Origin: Sapria himalayana
Taxonomy: Eukaryota > Streptophyta > Magnoliopsida > Malpighiales > Rafflesiaceae
Assembly (NCBI GenBank): GCA_029783825.1
Contig: JAREIK010002425.1
Coordinates: 186,001 to 250,000, forward strand
DNA: 64,000 nt
Reading direction: 5' to 3'
The notes under the pieces are model-generated. The model searched no databases and was not told the DNA's origin. It saw only the letters and a program-made list of their open reading frames with translations. A program made the translations under genes and the position numbers. Shown here in pieces: positions 1-11,598 of the stretch. Position 1 is the first letter of the stretch. The number at the start of each line of letters is the position of its first letter.

Positions 1-832
1 TGTCATTTGAAAATTTGAAAAAATATCAAAAATAATTTTTTTTATTTCATTGTTTAAATAAAATCTATAAACCATTAAATGCCTAAATACTTAAATCAAT
101 AACTTCTAAATCTCGAAAAACCTAAATAGATAAATTTTTTAAACAGGTATATCCTATATAATAAATAATAAATCTCATTTTTATTTTTTTAATTTTAATT
201 TTAAATATTCATTTTAATTATTTATTTGTTTATTTTTATATAAATATTAATTGCAAAATAAATTATAAGTTAGACAAATATAATTTATATAAATTATTTT
301 TCAACAAAAAAAATATAGATAAACTTATTAAAAGATGAAAAAAATTAAAAACAAAAAATTATTATATTGTAATATATTTTAATTTGTTTATGAATCATTT
401 TAGGTTTTGTAATTATATTTTAATTGATATCTAACTTATTAATAATAGATTATTAATTTATTTTTTGATCATTATTAAAATATTTATCAATAAAATTATT
501 TATATTTAATTTATATGATATATAGATTTAATAATTATTATAACTAAATATTGTATTCACTTTTGAAAAAAAAAATTAAAATTATTATATTTTCTAAGAT
601 TATAACCTTTGAACATGTGAAAAAACAAAAAAAAATATTTTTTTTATTATTTCATTGTTTAAATAAAACCTATAAATCACTAAATGACTAAATACTTAAA
701 TCACTAAACTACAAAATCCCGATACACCTATATAGATAATCATTTAAACGGGTTGACCCTAAATAATAATTAATAAATCTCATTTTTATTTGTTTTCATT
801 ATAATTTAAAAAATTCATTTGAATGTTTAGTG

Positions 833-834
<2 letters not shown>

Positions 835-862
<28 letters not shown>
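835..862. repeat. (TA)14 microsatellite
   Basis: Uninterrupted alternating TA run inside a satellite monomer. Equivalent positions in neighbouring monomers hold only a short AT-rich sequence, so this is a local slippage expansion. Confidence 0.9.
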
Positions 863-867
<5 letters not shown>

Positions 868-2527
868 TATAAAATAAATTGAATTAAAAATATAATTTAT
901 AAAAATTTTTTTTCATCAAAAAATAGATAAACTTATAAAAAGAATAAAAATTTTAAAAACAAATAATTAATATTAATTAATATATTTTGCTTTGCTTTTG
1001 AATCATTTTAGGTTTTGATATTATATTTTAAGTAATATCAATCTTATTCATAATATATTTTTAATTTATTTTTTGATAATTATTAGAATATCTATCAATA
1101 AAATTGTTTATATTGAATTTATATGATATATAATTATTATGATTATTATAAATAAATAATAATTCACTTTTGAAAAAAATTAAAAATTATTTTATCTTTA
1201 AAGGTTATAACCTTTGAAGATATCAAAAAATAATAAAAATAATTTTTTATATATATATTTTTTAATAAAACCTATAAACCTCTAATTGCATACACGGTTA
1301 AAACAATAAGCTCCTAAACCCCATAATGCCTAAATACATAAACCATTAAACTGCTATATAATACTTAATAATTAATAAATTTAATTTTTATTTCTATTTA
1401 TTATAATTATAAATATTCATTTTAATTATTTATTAGTTTATTTCTATAGAATTATTTATTACAAAATAAAGTATGAGTGCGACTAATATAATTTAATTAA
1501 TTTATTTTTAATAAAAAAAATATACGCTTATAAAAGAAGTAGAAATTTAAAAATTTTAAATTATTATCCAGTAATATATTTAACTTTAATTTTGATTCAA
1601 TTTGAGTTTTGTAAATATTTTTTATTAATATCTATCTTTTTATTAATAGTTTATTAATTTAATTTTTGATCATTATTATATTATCTATCAATAAAATTGT
1701 TAATATTGAATTTATATGATATATAATTATTAATATTATTAAAACTAAATATTGTATTCACATTTCAAAAAATTGTAAATATTATTATATTTTCAAAGGT
1801 TATAACCTATGAAAATGATAAAAAATTTTAGATAATCTTTTTGTTATTTTATTTTTTTATATAATACCTATAAACCACTAAAAGCCTAAAAACATAAATC
1901 GCTAAACTCCTAACGACAAAACCTATAAATACTTAAACTATTAAACTGGTATACATAAATAATAAATCTTAAATCTCATTTTAATTTTTATTCAGTATGA
2001 TTTTAAATTTTTATTTTAATTATTTATCAATTTATTTTATAGAAATATTAATTACAAAATAAATTATTAGTGAAATAGATCTAATTTATATTAAATTAGT
2101 ATACTTAAATAATAAATAATAAATCTCATTTTTTTCATTATAATTTTAAATATTAATTTTAATTATTTATTTGTTTATTTATATATAAATATTAATTACA
2201 AAATAAATTAAGGTAGACAAATATAATTTATATAAATTATTTTTCGTCAAAAAATTATGGATAAACTTTTTAAAAGAAAAAAAAATTTCAAAACAAAAAA
2301 TTATTATATAGTAATATATATTGCTTTTCTTCTGAATCATTTTAGGTTTTGTAATTATATTTTAATTGATATCTATCTTTTTAATAATAGATTATTAATT
2401 TATTTTTTGATCATCATTAGAATATTTATCAATAAATTTGTTTATATTGAATTTTTATGATATATAAATATAATGATTATTATAACTAAATATTGTATTG
2501 ACACTTAAAAAAAATTTTAAAATTATT

Positions 2528-2559
2528 ATATTTTCAAAGGTTATAACCTTTGAAAATAT
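2528..2559. repeat. Perfect 32-bp satellite palindrome
   Basis: The half-site ATATTTTCAAAGGTTA is followed exactly by its reverse complement. It represents the palindrome present once per monomer. The sequence shows hairpin or cruciform potential; any protein binding is unknown. Confidence 0.9.
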
Positions 2560-4844
2560 CAAAAAATAATAAAAATAAATTTTTTATTATTTTATTTTTT
2601 TAATAAAACCTATAAACAACTAAATGCATACACAGTTAAATCTGTAAACTCCTAAAACTCATAATGCCTAAATACATAAACCATTAAACTGTTATATACT
2701 ACCTAATAATTAATAGATCTAATTTTTATTTCTTTTTATTATAATTTAAAATATTCATTTTAATTATTAATTAGTTTATTTTTATAGAAATATTTATTAC
2801 AAATTAAATTATGAGAGCGACATATATATTTTAATTAATTTATTTTTAATCAAAAAAAATATATGCTTATAAAAGAAGTAAAAATTTATAATTTAAAAAT
2901 TATTATATAGTAATATATTTTACTTTTATTTTGAATCAATTTGTGTTTTGTAAATATTTTTTAATTAATATCAATATTTTTATTAATAGTTTAATAATTT
3001 AAATTTTGATCATTATTATATTATCTATCAATAAAATTGCTTATATTGAATTTATATGATATATAATTATTAATATTATTATAACTAAATATTGTATTCA
3101 CATTTCAAAAAATTTTAAATATTATTATATTTTCAAAGGTTATAACCTATGAAAATGACAAAAAATTACAAATTTTTTTTTGTTATTTTATTGTTTAAAT
3201 AAAACCTATAAACCACTAAATGCCTAAAAACATAAATTGCTAAACTCCTAAACGAAAAAACCTCTAAATACTTAAAACAGTAAATAGGTGTACATTAATA
3301 AAAAATCATAAATCTCAATTTAATTTTTATTAAGTATAATTTTAAATTTTTATTTTAATCATTTATCAGTTTATTTTTATAGAAATATTAATTACAAAAT
3401 AAATTATGAGTGAAACATATATATTATAAATAAATTATTATTCATCAAAAAAAATATATATCCTTATAAAAAGAGGCAAAATTTTAAAAACAAAAATTTA
3501 TTATTTAGTAATATATTTTATTTTTATTTTGAATCATTTTAGATTTTGCAATTATATTTTAATTTATATCATTCTTTTTAATAATAGTTTATTAATTCTT
3601 TTTAATGATCATTATTATAATATTTATTAATAAAATTATTTATATTGAGTTTACATTATATATAATTATTAAGAATATTATTACTGAATATTATATTCAC
3701 ATTTAAAAAAAATTAAAAATTATTATAATTTCAAAGGTTATAACCTTCGAAAATTAAAAAAATTTAATAAATTAAATTTTTTGTTTTTTCATTCTTGAAA
3801 TAAAAACAATAAATGACGAAAGGTCTAAACAATTAAATCACTAAAGTCCTATACCACAAAACACCTAAATACTTAAACCATTAAAACGGTATATCTTGAA
3901 TAATAAAAAATAAATCTCAATTTTATTTGTATTCATTATAATATTAAATATTCGTTTTAATTATTTATTTCTTTATTATTATAGAATTATAAATTACAAA
4001 AAAATTATGAGTAAGACAAATATAATTTAAAAATTTTTTTTAATAACATAAATTTAAACTTATAAAAAAAGCAAAACATTAAAAAAATTATTATTTAGTA
4101 ATATATTTTACTTTGATTTGAATTAATTTAGATTTTGCAAATTCTTTTTAAATAATATATATTTTATTAATAATAGTTTATTAATTTATTTTTTAATAAT
4201 TATTATAATCTCTAAAAATGTAATAATTTATATTGAATTTAAATGACTTATATTTATGAAGTTATTATAAATAAATATTATATTTACATTTGAAAAAAAT
4301 TTAAAAATTATTATTTTTTCAAAGGATATAACCTTCAAAAATAGGAAAAAAAATAAATTTTATGTTATATCATTGTTTAAATAATACTTAAAAACCAGTA
4401 AATCCCTAAACACTTAAATCTCTAAACTCCTTAACACAAAAGAACCTAAACACTTAAACCTTTAAACTCATAAACCTTAATTATAATTTAAATAATTTAT
4501 TAAAATATTAATTACAAAATAAATTATGAGTGATACATATTTAATTTAAGTAATTTATTTTTCATCAAAAAAATATATAAGCTTATAAAAAGAAGCAAAA
4601 ACTAAAAAACAAAAATTATTATTTAGTAATAAATTTTACTTTGATTTTGAATAATTTTAGGTTTTGCAATTATATTTTAATTTATAACTATCATATTAAT
4701 AATAACATATTAATTTATTTTTTGAAAATTGATTTAATATCTATCAATAAAATTCTTTATATTTTGTTTAGATTATATATAATTATAATGATTTTTATTT
4801 CAAAATATTGTATTCACATTTTTAAAAAATTTTAAAATTATTAT

Positions 4845-4872
4845 ATTTTCAAAGGTTATAACCTTTGAAAAT
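4845..4872. repeat. Perfect 28-bp satellite palindrome
   Basis: The arms ATTTTCAAAGGTTA and TAACCTTTGAAAAT are exact reverse complements meeting at TTATAA. It marks the boundary between a type D monomer and the next monomer of the minus-oriented array. Confidence 0.9.
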
Positions 4873-7800
4873 GTGAGAAAATATCAAAAATAATTTTTTT
4901 TGTTATTTCATTGTTTAAATAAATCCTATAAACCACTAAATGCCTAAACACTTAAATCAATAACTACTAAATCTCTAAAACCCTAAAAAGATAATCCTTT
5001 TAAACTAGTATACCCTAAATAATAAATAATAAATATCAATATTATTTTTTTCATTATAATTTTAAATATTCATTCTAATTATTTATTTTTTATTTTTATA
5101 TAAATATTAATTACAAAATAATTTATGAGTTGCACAAATATAATTTATGTAAATTATTTTTCATCAAAAAATTATAGATAAACTTTTTAAAAGAAAAAAA
5201 AATTTCAAAACAAAAAATTATTATATAGTAATATATTTTGCTTTGCTTTTGAATCATTTTAGGTTTTGTAATTATATTTTAATTGATATCTATCTTTTTA
5301 ATATTAGATTATTAAGTTATTTTTTCTTCATTATTAGAATATTTATCAATAAAAATGTTTATATTGAATTTATATGATATATAAATATAATGATTATTAT
5401 AACTAAATATTATATTCACTTTTGAAAAAAATTTTAAAATTATTATATTTTCAAATGTTATAACCTTTGAAAATGTGAAAAAATAAAAAAAAATATTTTT
5501 TTTGTTATTCTATTGTTTAAATAAAACCTATACACAACTAAATGCCTATTCATTTAAATCACTAAACTACAAAATCTCGATACCTCTATATAGATAATCC
5601 TTTAAATCGGTATACCCTAAATAACAATTAATAAATCTCATTTTTATTTTTTTCATTATAATTTAAAAAATTCAATTTGATTGTTTAGTTTTTTATTTTT
5701 ATATATGTATTAATTATAAAATAAGTTATGAGTTAAAAATATAATTTATAAAATTTATTTTTAATCAAAAAATTGATAAGCATATAAAAAGAATAAACAT
5801 TTAAAAACAAATATTTATTATTTAGTAATATATGTTGCTTTGATTTTTAATCATTTTAGGATTTGATATTATATTTTAAGTAATATCAGTCTTATTCATA
5901 ATATAGTTTTAATTTATTTTTTGATAATTATTAGAATATCTATCAATAAAATTGTTTATATTGAATTTATATGATATATAATTATTATGATTATTATAAA
6001 TAAATATTTTATTCACTTTTGAAAAAATTTTAAAAATTATTATATTTTCAAAGGTTATAATCTTAAAAATTGAGAAAAAATAATAAAAATAAATTTATAG
6101 TTATTTTATTTTTTAAATAAAACCTATAGACCATTAAATAATTACTTAAATTAGTAAGCTTATTAACCCAAAACTCCTAAATACATAAAGATTTTAACAT
6201 CTATATACTACTTAATAATTAATAAATCTCATTTTTATATCTATTTATTATAATTTTAAATAATCATTATAATTATTTATAGTTAAATTTTTAGAAAAAT
6301 TAATTACAAATTAATTTCCAGTGTGACAGATATTATTTAAATAATTTATTTTTAATCAAAAAAATAAAAGCTTATAAAAAGAAGAAAAAATTTAAAAATT
6401 AAATATATTTATTTAGTAATATATTTTGATTTGCTTTTGAATCATTTTGTGTTATGTAAATATATTTTAATTAAAATTTATATTTTTAATAATAGTTTAT
6501 TAATTTAATTTTTGATCTTTATTATATTATCTATCATTAAAATTGTTTATATTGAATTTATATGATAAATAATTAGTAAGATTAATATAATTATACATAG
6601 TATTCACATTTCAAAAAATTTTAAAAATTATTTTATTTTTAAAGGTTATAACCTTTGAAAATCAGATAAAATCTGAAAAAAAATTTTTATTTTTATTATA
6701 TAAATAAAACCTATAAACCATTACATACCTAAAAACATAAATTGATAAACTCCTTAATGAGAAAACTCCTAAATAATCAAACCATTACACCGGTATACCA
6801 CATATAATAAATCATAAATCTCATTTTAATTTGTATTCATTATAATTTTAAATATTCATTTTAATTAATTATTAGTTTTATTTTTATAGAAATATTAATT
6901 ACAAAATAAATAATGAGCGAGACAACTATAATTTAAATAAATTATTTTTTATGAAAAAAAATATAAGCTTATAAAAATAAACAAAATTTCAAAAATTTAA
7001 AATTTTACTTAGTAATATAATTTAATTTGATTTTGAATTATTCTGGATTCTACAAATATATTTTAATTAATATCTTTCTTATTAATAATAGTTTATTAAT
7101 TTATTTTTTTATCATCAAAATAATATATATTAATAAATTTTTTTTATTGAATTTACATCAAATATAATTATTAAGATTATTATAACTAAGTATTGTATTC
7201 ATATTTTAGAACTATTAAAAAATTATTATATTTTGAAAGGTTATAACCTTTGAAAATAACAAAAATTCATAAAAATAAATTTTTTGTTATTTTATTGATT
7301 AGATTAAACCTATAAATCAATAAATAAAACCTAAATGTGTAAACATATAAATCAATAAACTTATTAACCCCAAAACCACAATAAACTTAAACCATTAAAT
7401 AGGTATACCCAAAATAATAAATCATAATTCTCATTTTTATTAGTATTCATTATAATTTTATATATACATTTTAATTATTTATTAGTTTATTTTTATAGAA
7501 ATATAAATTAAAAAAATAAATTAATAGTTAGACAAATATAATTTAAATAATTTATTTTTCATCAAAAAATATATAAACTTATAAATGGATACAAAAATTT
7601 AAAAATTTAAAATTAATATTTAGTAAATTATTTCACTTTGATTTTGAATGATTTTAGGTTTTGTAAATATATTTTAAACAATATTTATCTTATTAATAAT
7701 TGTTTATTAATCTTTTGTATGATCATTATTATAATATATATCAATATAATTGTTTATATTGAATTTACATAATATATAATTGTTAAGATTATCATAACTA

Positions 7801-7902
7801 AATATAGTTATCACATTTAAAAAAAAATTAAAAATTGTTATAGTTTCAAAGGTTATATTAAATTTTTTGTTATTTTATTTTTTAAATAAAACCTATAAAC
7901 CA

Positions 7903-7922
7903 CTAAATGCTAGGGGTGCTCA
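7903..7922. repeat. Target duplication and terminal repeat, left end of hAT copy 1
   Basis: CTAAATGC (7903-7910) is followed by TAGGGGTGCTCA. The same 8 bp follows the other end of the element at 11591. An 8-bp target duplication is standard for hAT insertion, and the terminal repeat of about 12 bp matches the far end with one mismatch. Confidence 0.93.
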
Positions 7923-8872
7923 TGGGACGGGATGGGGATTACAAATCTCCAGTCCCTACCCACAGTTCGGAGAATTTTTTTTGAAGATCCAGACCCATCC
8001 CATAGGTTGAAATATCTGGATGGGATGGGACGAGAATGGGGATTTTGGGCAGGAGAAAATGGTTCCGGGACGAAACAAAGTTGGAACATTTTTTTCAATT
8101 TATTTTCTATAAACCGTCCAAGTTAGTTCATGTTGAAACCTTTTGTTGTACCATTTATCATTCCTTAGTTATGTATCTTTCAAACTCAAATTGGGCCAAT
8201 TTTGTTTTGTCAAATAGGTTGAATACCACAAATGAGATCCATTACCTTGTCAAAAGCTTTGATGTGCCGAAAAGGATAGAAATGTTAAATAGAATGGGAC
8301 CGAGTTGTGTGCTTAATTTGGTTCTTTGTTTTTTCACAAGTTGGCTTTGTTCAGCCGAGTGAATGTTAACCATAATAGTAGTACTACATTTTTTAAACAA
8401 TTACTTAAAATATTAAGGAATAGCTAAAGATGACCACAAACATTGGTAGCATCAATTACTAATTAAGTAATTGCTAAAATTAGGTGGCTTAATATAACAA
8501 AAAAAAATACAACTAATAAAAACCATGATAATAATCATTTCAAAGGTCCGTCCCGGAACAGCAACGAAAATCCAAACCCAATTAATTATCTCTTCTACAA
8601 CTCCTCCCTTTTCTTCCTCCACTATAGAAGGACAACCAAAGATGAAAACGTGTTAATCATGTAGACATAAATTTCAAAGATGAAAGAGTAAAAAAAACAA
8701 AATATTACCTTATCAAATTTAATACACCCATTCCAAATTTAGTTGGCCAACTATAGTTGGAAGAATATTTGGATCATGAGACCCCCCTGAAAATTGTAAT
8801 TGAACCATATTTTTATTAAATTGAATGAATAAAATAAGTAAAAGTGAAATTAAAATTTACAAGATTTGTATA

Positions 8873-9277
8873 CTAACATGATTCACTATCATCAAGGTCT
8901 TGAACTAATTCTTCAATTTCAATAGGTTTGTTTGAGCTTCTCAACCAATCTTGTAGACATATGAGAACTTCAGCTGTAATAGGTGTTAAAGAACTCCTAA
9001 ATTTATCTAAAGTTCTCTCCCCAGTGCTAAATGTAGATTCGTAGGCCACAGTAGATGCTTGGATAGCCAATACATCCATTGCTACATTTGCCAACGAAGG
9101 ATACCTAACCTCATTTACCTTCCACCAGTTTAGAAGATTAAAATCAATTCTATTTTTTAAAGGTTTGTCCTCCAAGTACCTATCCAACTCTTCCAAAGCT
9201 GCAACTTCTTGTTCTTCCTCCAATTCAACAAAAAAAATCATCAACATAAGTATCACTACAATCAAAGAAATCATCAT
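8873..9277 (-). pseudogene. hAT dimerisation-domain fragment (copy 1)
   Basis: The longest surviving open frame of copy 1 (134 aa). Residues about 25-120 match the hAT family C-terminal dimerisation region: LDRYLED, DFNLLNWWKVNEVRYPSLA, DVLAIQASTVAYESTFSTGE and FRSSLTPITAEVLICLQDWLR. The first 20 or so residues come from the wrong frame upstream of the T8 frameshift, so the ATG at 9277 is not the native start. The frame ends at TAG (8873-8875), the likely native stop. Confidence 0.9.
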
Positions 9278-9956
9278 TTTTCTTCAACACAGTAGAAGAG
9301 AAATCATCTTCTTCTGATTCATCTTCATTTAAATCTTTATAATCATCTATCATCTCATTTAAAGCATTTATAACCTTTTTCACAAAATTTTTAGCCAATT
9401 CCTCACCATAATACTAAGTATACTTAACCTTGAGATATTTGAGCTTATATCTAGGATCCAACACTACTGCTACAAAAAGCATAATATTTGTTTACTGAAG
9501 AGAATCCCAATATTTATTGAATTTATGCCTCATTTTCATAGCTATTTAAGACACCATTGTATATCTACTATTGTCACAGAGCTCAATTTTTTTCAAAATT
9601 CGAATAATCGCAAGAAAATAAACACTAGAGGTAGAATATAATGAGCCAGAAAATTTACAAGTTACCTCATAAAAAGTTTTCAAGAAACGTGCCAAAATTT
9701 TGGCATTTGTTCAGTCTCTATCAGTTGGAATGTTTGAACCAAACTCCTTCAAAAACCTTTTGTCTTTGTCCTCCAACTTATTAAAGTCTTTTTGATATTT
9801 TATATCAGTTTGTAGCATCAAATAAGTTGAATTCTATCTTGTAGGAAAATCTAATTGCAATGAAGATCCATACGTCAAGTTTGCTTCTTCAACACATAAC
9901 TTAAACATATCTAATCTTTTAGTACTGCTCCTCACATATTTCACCACACCTCTAAT

Positions 9957-10277
9957 TTATTGAATAGCACCCTCAACTACTGCAATGCCATATCTCACGA
10001 ATAAGTTTAGGATATGAGCACAACATCTCATATAAAAATGCTCGCCCCTCAAAGGTACAACACTTTTCTTCACAAGCCTTTTTTTCATTTGATCAACTTC
10101 AACATCATTATTTGATGCATTGTCAACAGTAATGAACATCAACTTTCTCAAACCCCATTCATTCATGCAAAACTCAATAACATTTCTAATATTAACTCCA
10201 GAATGACTTTTAATTACAGAAAAGTTCAAAATCCTTTTATGCATATTCCATTGAGAATCAATGAAATGAACAGTCAA
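9957..10277 (-). pseudogene. hAT RNase H-like core fragment (copy 1)
   Basis: Open frame of 106 aa covering the central catalytic region: TVHFIDSQWNMHKRILNF, then ITVDNASNND with the second catalytic Asp, then GEHFYMRCCAHILNL. These motifs are characteristic of plant hAT transposases. A stop at the 3' edge separates it from the middle domain. The ATG at 10277 is internal to the original gene. Confidence 0.9.
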
Positions 10278-10603
10278 ACATATATAAGAAAAATTTTAAA
10301 TGCTAGTCAAAGTGTCGGTAGTCAATGAACTCTACAACAATGAGATGATATGCTATCATATAATTTCTTATTTTCATTCACAAACAAAGAAAAATAATCC
10401 CTCTGTGCAGAGTGCCTAGATGGAATTTTAAATTGAGGCACACTAATTTCACAAAACTTCTTAAACTCATCCCTCTCAAAAACAAAAAAGAAATTCATCT
10501 TTTATGATCATTTTCACCAAACCTCCCTAACTTGTTTATCAAATTGCCAACAAGTTAATTTGTTATCCTCTAAAATAGTACCTTTAGTGAAACTCAAAAA
10601 AGA

Positions 10604-10885
10604 TTATGACTTGTCTTTACCTTTGTTAGCTTCTACTAATTCTTTTTTGGGTGGAAATTTCTTACAAGTCTTTCTCAAGTATTTCCATAAACCCGAAGTA
10701 CCTTGATCACTTTTTGCCAAGTATTTTTTCCTACACCATATACAAGCTACCCTACCAGTTTCATTTCCCTCTAAATCAACTAATATCTCATAAGTTTCCC
10801 AAACATCCGACTTATACTTTTTATGAGCTTGAGGTTCAGATGTACCTTCACTTTCTTTTACAATTCGAATTGAAGAACCTGCCAT
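10604..10885 (-). pseudogene. BED zinc finger fragment (copy 1)
   Basis: Open frame of 93 aa beginning MAGSSIRIVKESEGTSEP. The BED finger spans about residues 28-75, with VWETYEIL, CIWC and TSGLWKYLRKTCKKF. The family expects a histidine where this has Tyr in LWKYL. The frame ends at TAA after KGKDKS, where copy 2 reads a Gln codon. This ATG is shared by all three copies and may be the real start, because the upstream in-frame ATG is followed by a shared TAA. Confidence 0.88.
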
Positions 10886-11177
10886 ATCAATAAAAGGGTT
10901 CGTGAAAGGATGATGATTGGATTTACCAGTACTTTGATCATTTGAGATGTGATCTTCTTCAATTTATTGTATTTTTCTTTTACCACTGGATTGTGACTAT
11001 CTGCATTGCCATTAATAAATATGATATGTTAAGCATAAATACATATAAATATTTCAAACAAGCAAGCTCTACAAAATTGAATGTAACACATTCAGTTCAC
11101 TCATTCGACCCAACCACAACACCACAACCAATACTCAACAAAACTGACTCAGACACATAATAATAATAATTAATCAA

Positions 11178-11372
11178 TCAATTCTCATCATAAAAACAAA
11201 CCAAAAGTCTGGTGGCATCTGAGACACGGTGGAGGCAACCAGAAGTGCGACGGACAAGGGCTTGACGTAAATGAACACGGCTGGAATGGGGTGAGGTGGC
11301 CTGGAACTCCTCGGAACAGCAATAAGTGCGTCGGAATTGGATGGGCAGTAGCGAAATTGGTGGCATCTTCAT
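11178..11372 (-). other. Element 5' leader with a short open frame
   Basis: A 64-aa frame beginning MKMPPISLLPIQF lies in the hAT 5' leader just downstream of the TA microsatellite. The equivalent frame is open in copy 3 (54130-54357) and broken by stops in copy 2 near 21298. The region is GC-richer than its surroundings. It may be untranslated leader or an upstream exon. A TGCAG-like acceptor precedes the MAQS codons in copies 1 and 3, so a spliced leader is possible. No domain is recognised. Confidence 0.4.
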
Positions 11373-11374
11373 GT

Positions 11375-11389
11375 TATATATATATATAT
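11375..11389. repeat. TA microsatellite in hAT leader (copy 1)
   Basis: A run of about 15 bp of alternating TA directly upstream of the leader frame. Its length differs between copies (15, 44 and 28 bp), consistent with slippage after duplication. Confidence 0.85.
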
Positions 11390-11419
11390 TCCTGGTTCTA
11401 GTATAGCTTTTATAGGACA

Positions 11420-11463
11420 GGATGGTTCTCGGGATGGATATTAATTAAGATCCAGAACCATCC
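11420..11463. repeat. Subterminal inverted repeat of hAT copy 1
   Basis: GGATGGTTCT (11420-11429) and AGAACCATCC (11454-11463) are exact reverse complements separated by 24 bp, near the element's 5' end. Similar ATCCAGA/TGGATGGGATGGG words occur near 7985-8030 at the other end. Such subterminal motifs are typical transposase-binding zones; the role here is inferred. Confidence 0.6.
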
Positions 11464-11578
11464 CAAAAGAAAAAATACGTGACAGAATGGGACCAGAAAA
11501 GTCAAAGTCAACGGATTTTCTCAGTCCCGATTTTTTCGGGACAAGGCTTAGTGTCGGGTAATGAATCTCCGATTCCCT

Positions 11579-11598
11579 TGAGCAGCCCTACTAAATGC
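11579..11598. repeat. Terminal repeat and target duplication, right end of hAT copy 1
   Basis: TGAGCAGCCCTA, the reverse complement of TAGGGCTGCTCA, is followed immediately by CTAAATGC (11591-11598), identical to the 8 bp before the left end. Confidence 0.93.

Larger units (their letters stand above)
1195..4872 (-). repeat. HOR copy 1 (D-E-A-B-CA-B, minus)
   Basis: Read leftward from the palindrome at 4858, the palindrome spacings are about 529, 590, 597, 600, 738 and 595. This is the signature of monomer types D, E, A, B, CA, B. Diagnostic words are the truncated D block at 4440-4510, the B block with GTAATGCC/ATAATGCC-like text at 2620-2700 and the duplicated segment of CA at 1930-2130. 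Confidence 0.75.
1..7902 (-). repeat. Satellite array, block 1 (minus orientation)
   Basis: Tandem array of a roughly 595-bp AT-rich monomer. Palindromes centred on TTATAA recur near 605, 1210, 1805, 2543, 3143, 3740, 4330, 4858, 5463, 6058, 6652, 7243 and 7853, so most steps are about 590-605 bp, with one of about 738 and one of about 529. Each monomer also has a telomere-like block written CCTAAA on this strand (for example 670-760 and 4930-5020), which sets the orientation as minus relative to the right-hand arrays. No gene was found in this stretch; small open frames are AT-rich and lie at the same monomer position as those elsewhere. Confidence 0.93.
8873..10999 (-). pseudogene. hAT transposase pseudogene, BED zinc finger type (copy 1)
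   Basis: Remnant of a transposase of about 700 codons. In order it has a BED-type zinc finger (10604-10885, ACIWC then LWKYLRKTC), the first catalytic Asp context S-L-T-T-D-T near 10310, the RNase H-like core with ITVDNASNND and RCCAHILNL (9957-10277), a middle region with LDPRYKLKYL resembling DUF4413 (about 9440-9480), and the C-terminal hAT dimerisation domain with LLNWWKVNEVRYP and STFSTGERTLDKFRSSL (8873-9190). Damage: the upstream ATG is lost (ATAG in place of ATGG near 10999), TAA at 10604, several stops between 9277 and 9957, and a frameshift at a T8 run near 9233. The Trp after the first Asp is Leu here. The histidine expected in the BED finger is Tyr. It cannot make a functional transposase. 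Confidence 0.92.
7911..11590 (-). mobile_element. hAT transposon copy 1, full length, defective
   Basis: A 3.68-kb element bounded by terminal inverted repeats TAGGGgTGCTCA and TAGGGCTGCTCA and by the 8-bp target duplication CTAAATGC. The transposase gene reads on the minus strand, so the element's 5' end is at 11590. The subterminal zones (7911-8060 and 11400-11590) are markedly GC-richer than the host array and carry repeated GGGACGGGATGGGG-like words, as expected for hAT transposase-binding zones. The stretch 8100-8870 is the non-coding 3' part; 11000-11400 is a 5' leader with a short TA run. It interrupts a type B satellite monomer. It is defective because the transposase frame is broken in many places. 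Confidence 0.95.

Noticed and set aside
2257..2460. Small open frame MDKLFKRKKNFKTKNYYIV and its relatives as membrane-protein genes
   Set aside because: They are monomer-borne frames in AT-rich satellite with no start context or domain. Hydrophobicity follows from TTT/ATT/TTA codons.
7910..8362. Open frames at the 3' end of hAT copy 1 (7910-8098 minus, 7932-8126 plus, 8036-8362 plus)
   Set aside because: They fall in the GC-richer subterminal and 3' non-coding part of the transposon and match no transposase domain; in copy 2 the equivalents are broken or differ.
10651..10893. Plus-strand frame over the BED region and its minus-strand partner at 21759-22022
   Set aside because: These are antisense shadows of the transposase BED finger.
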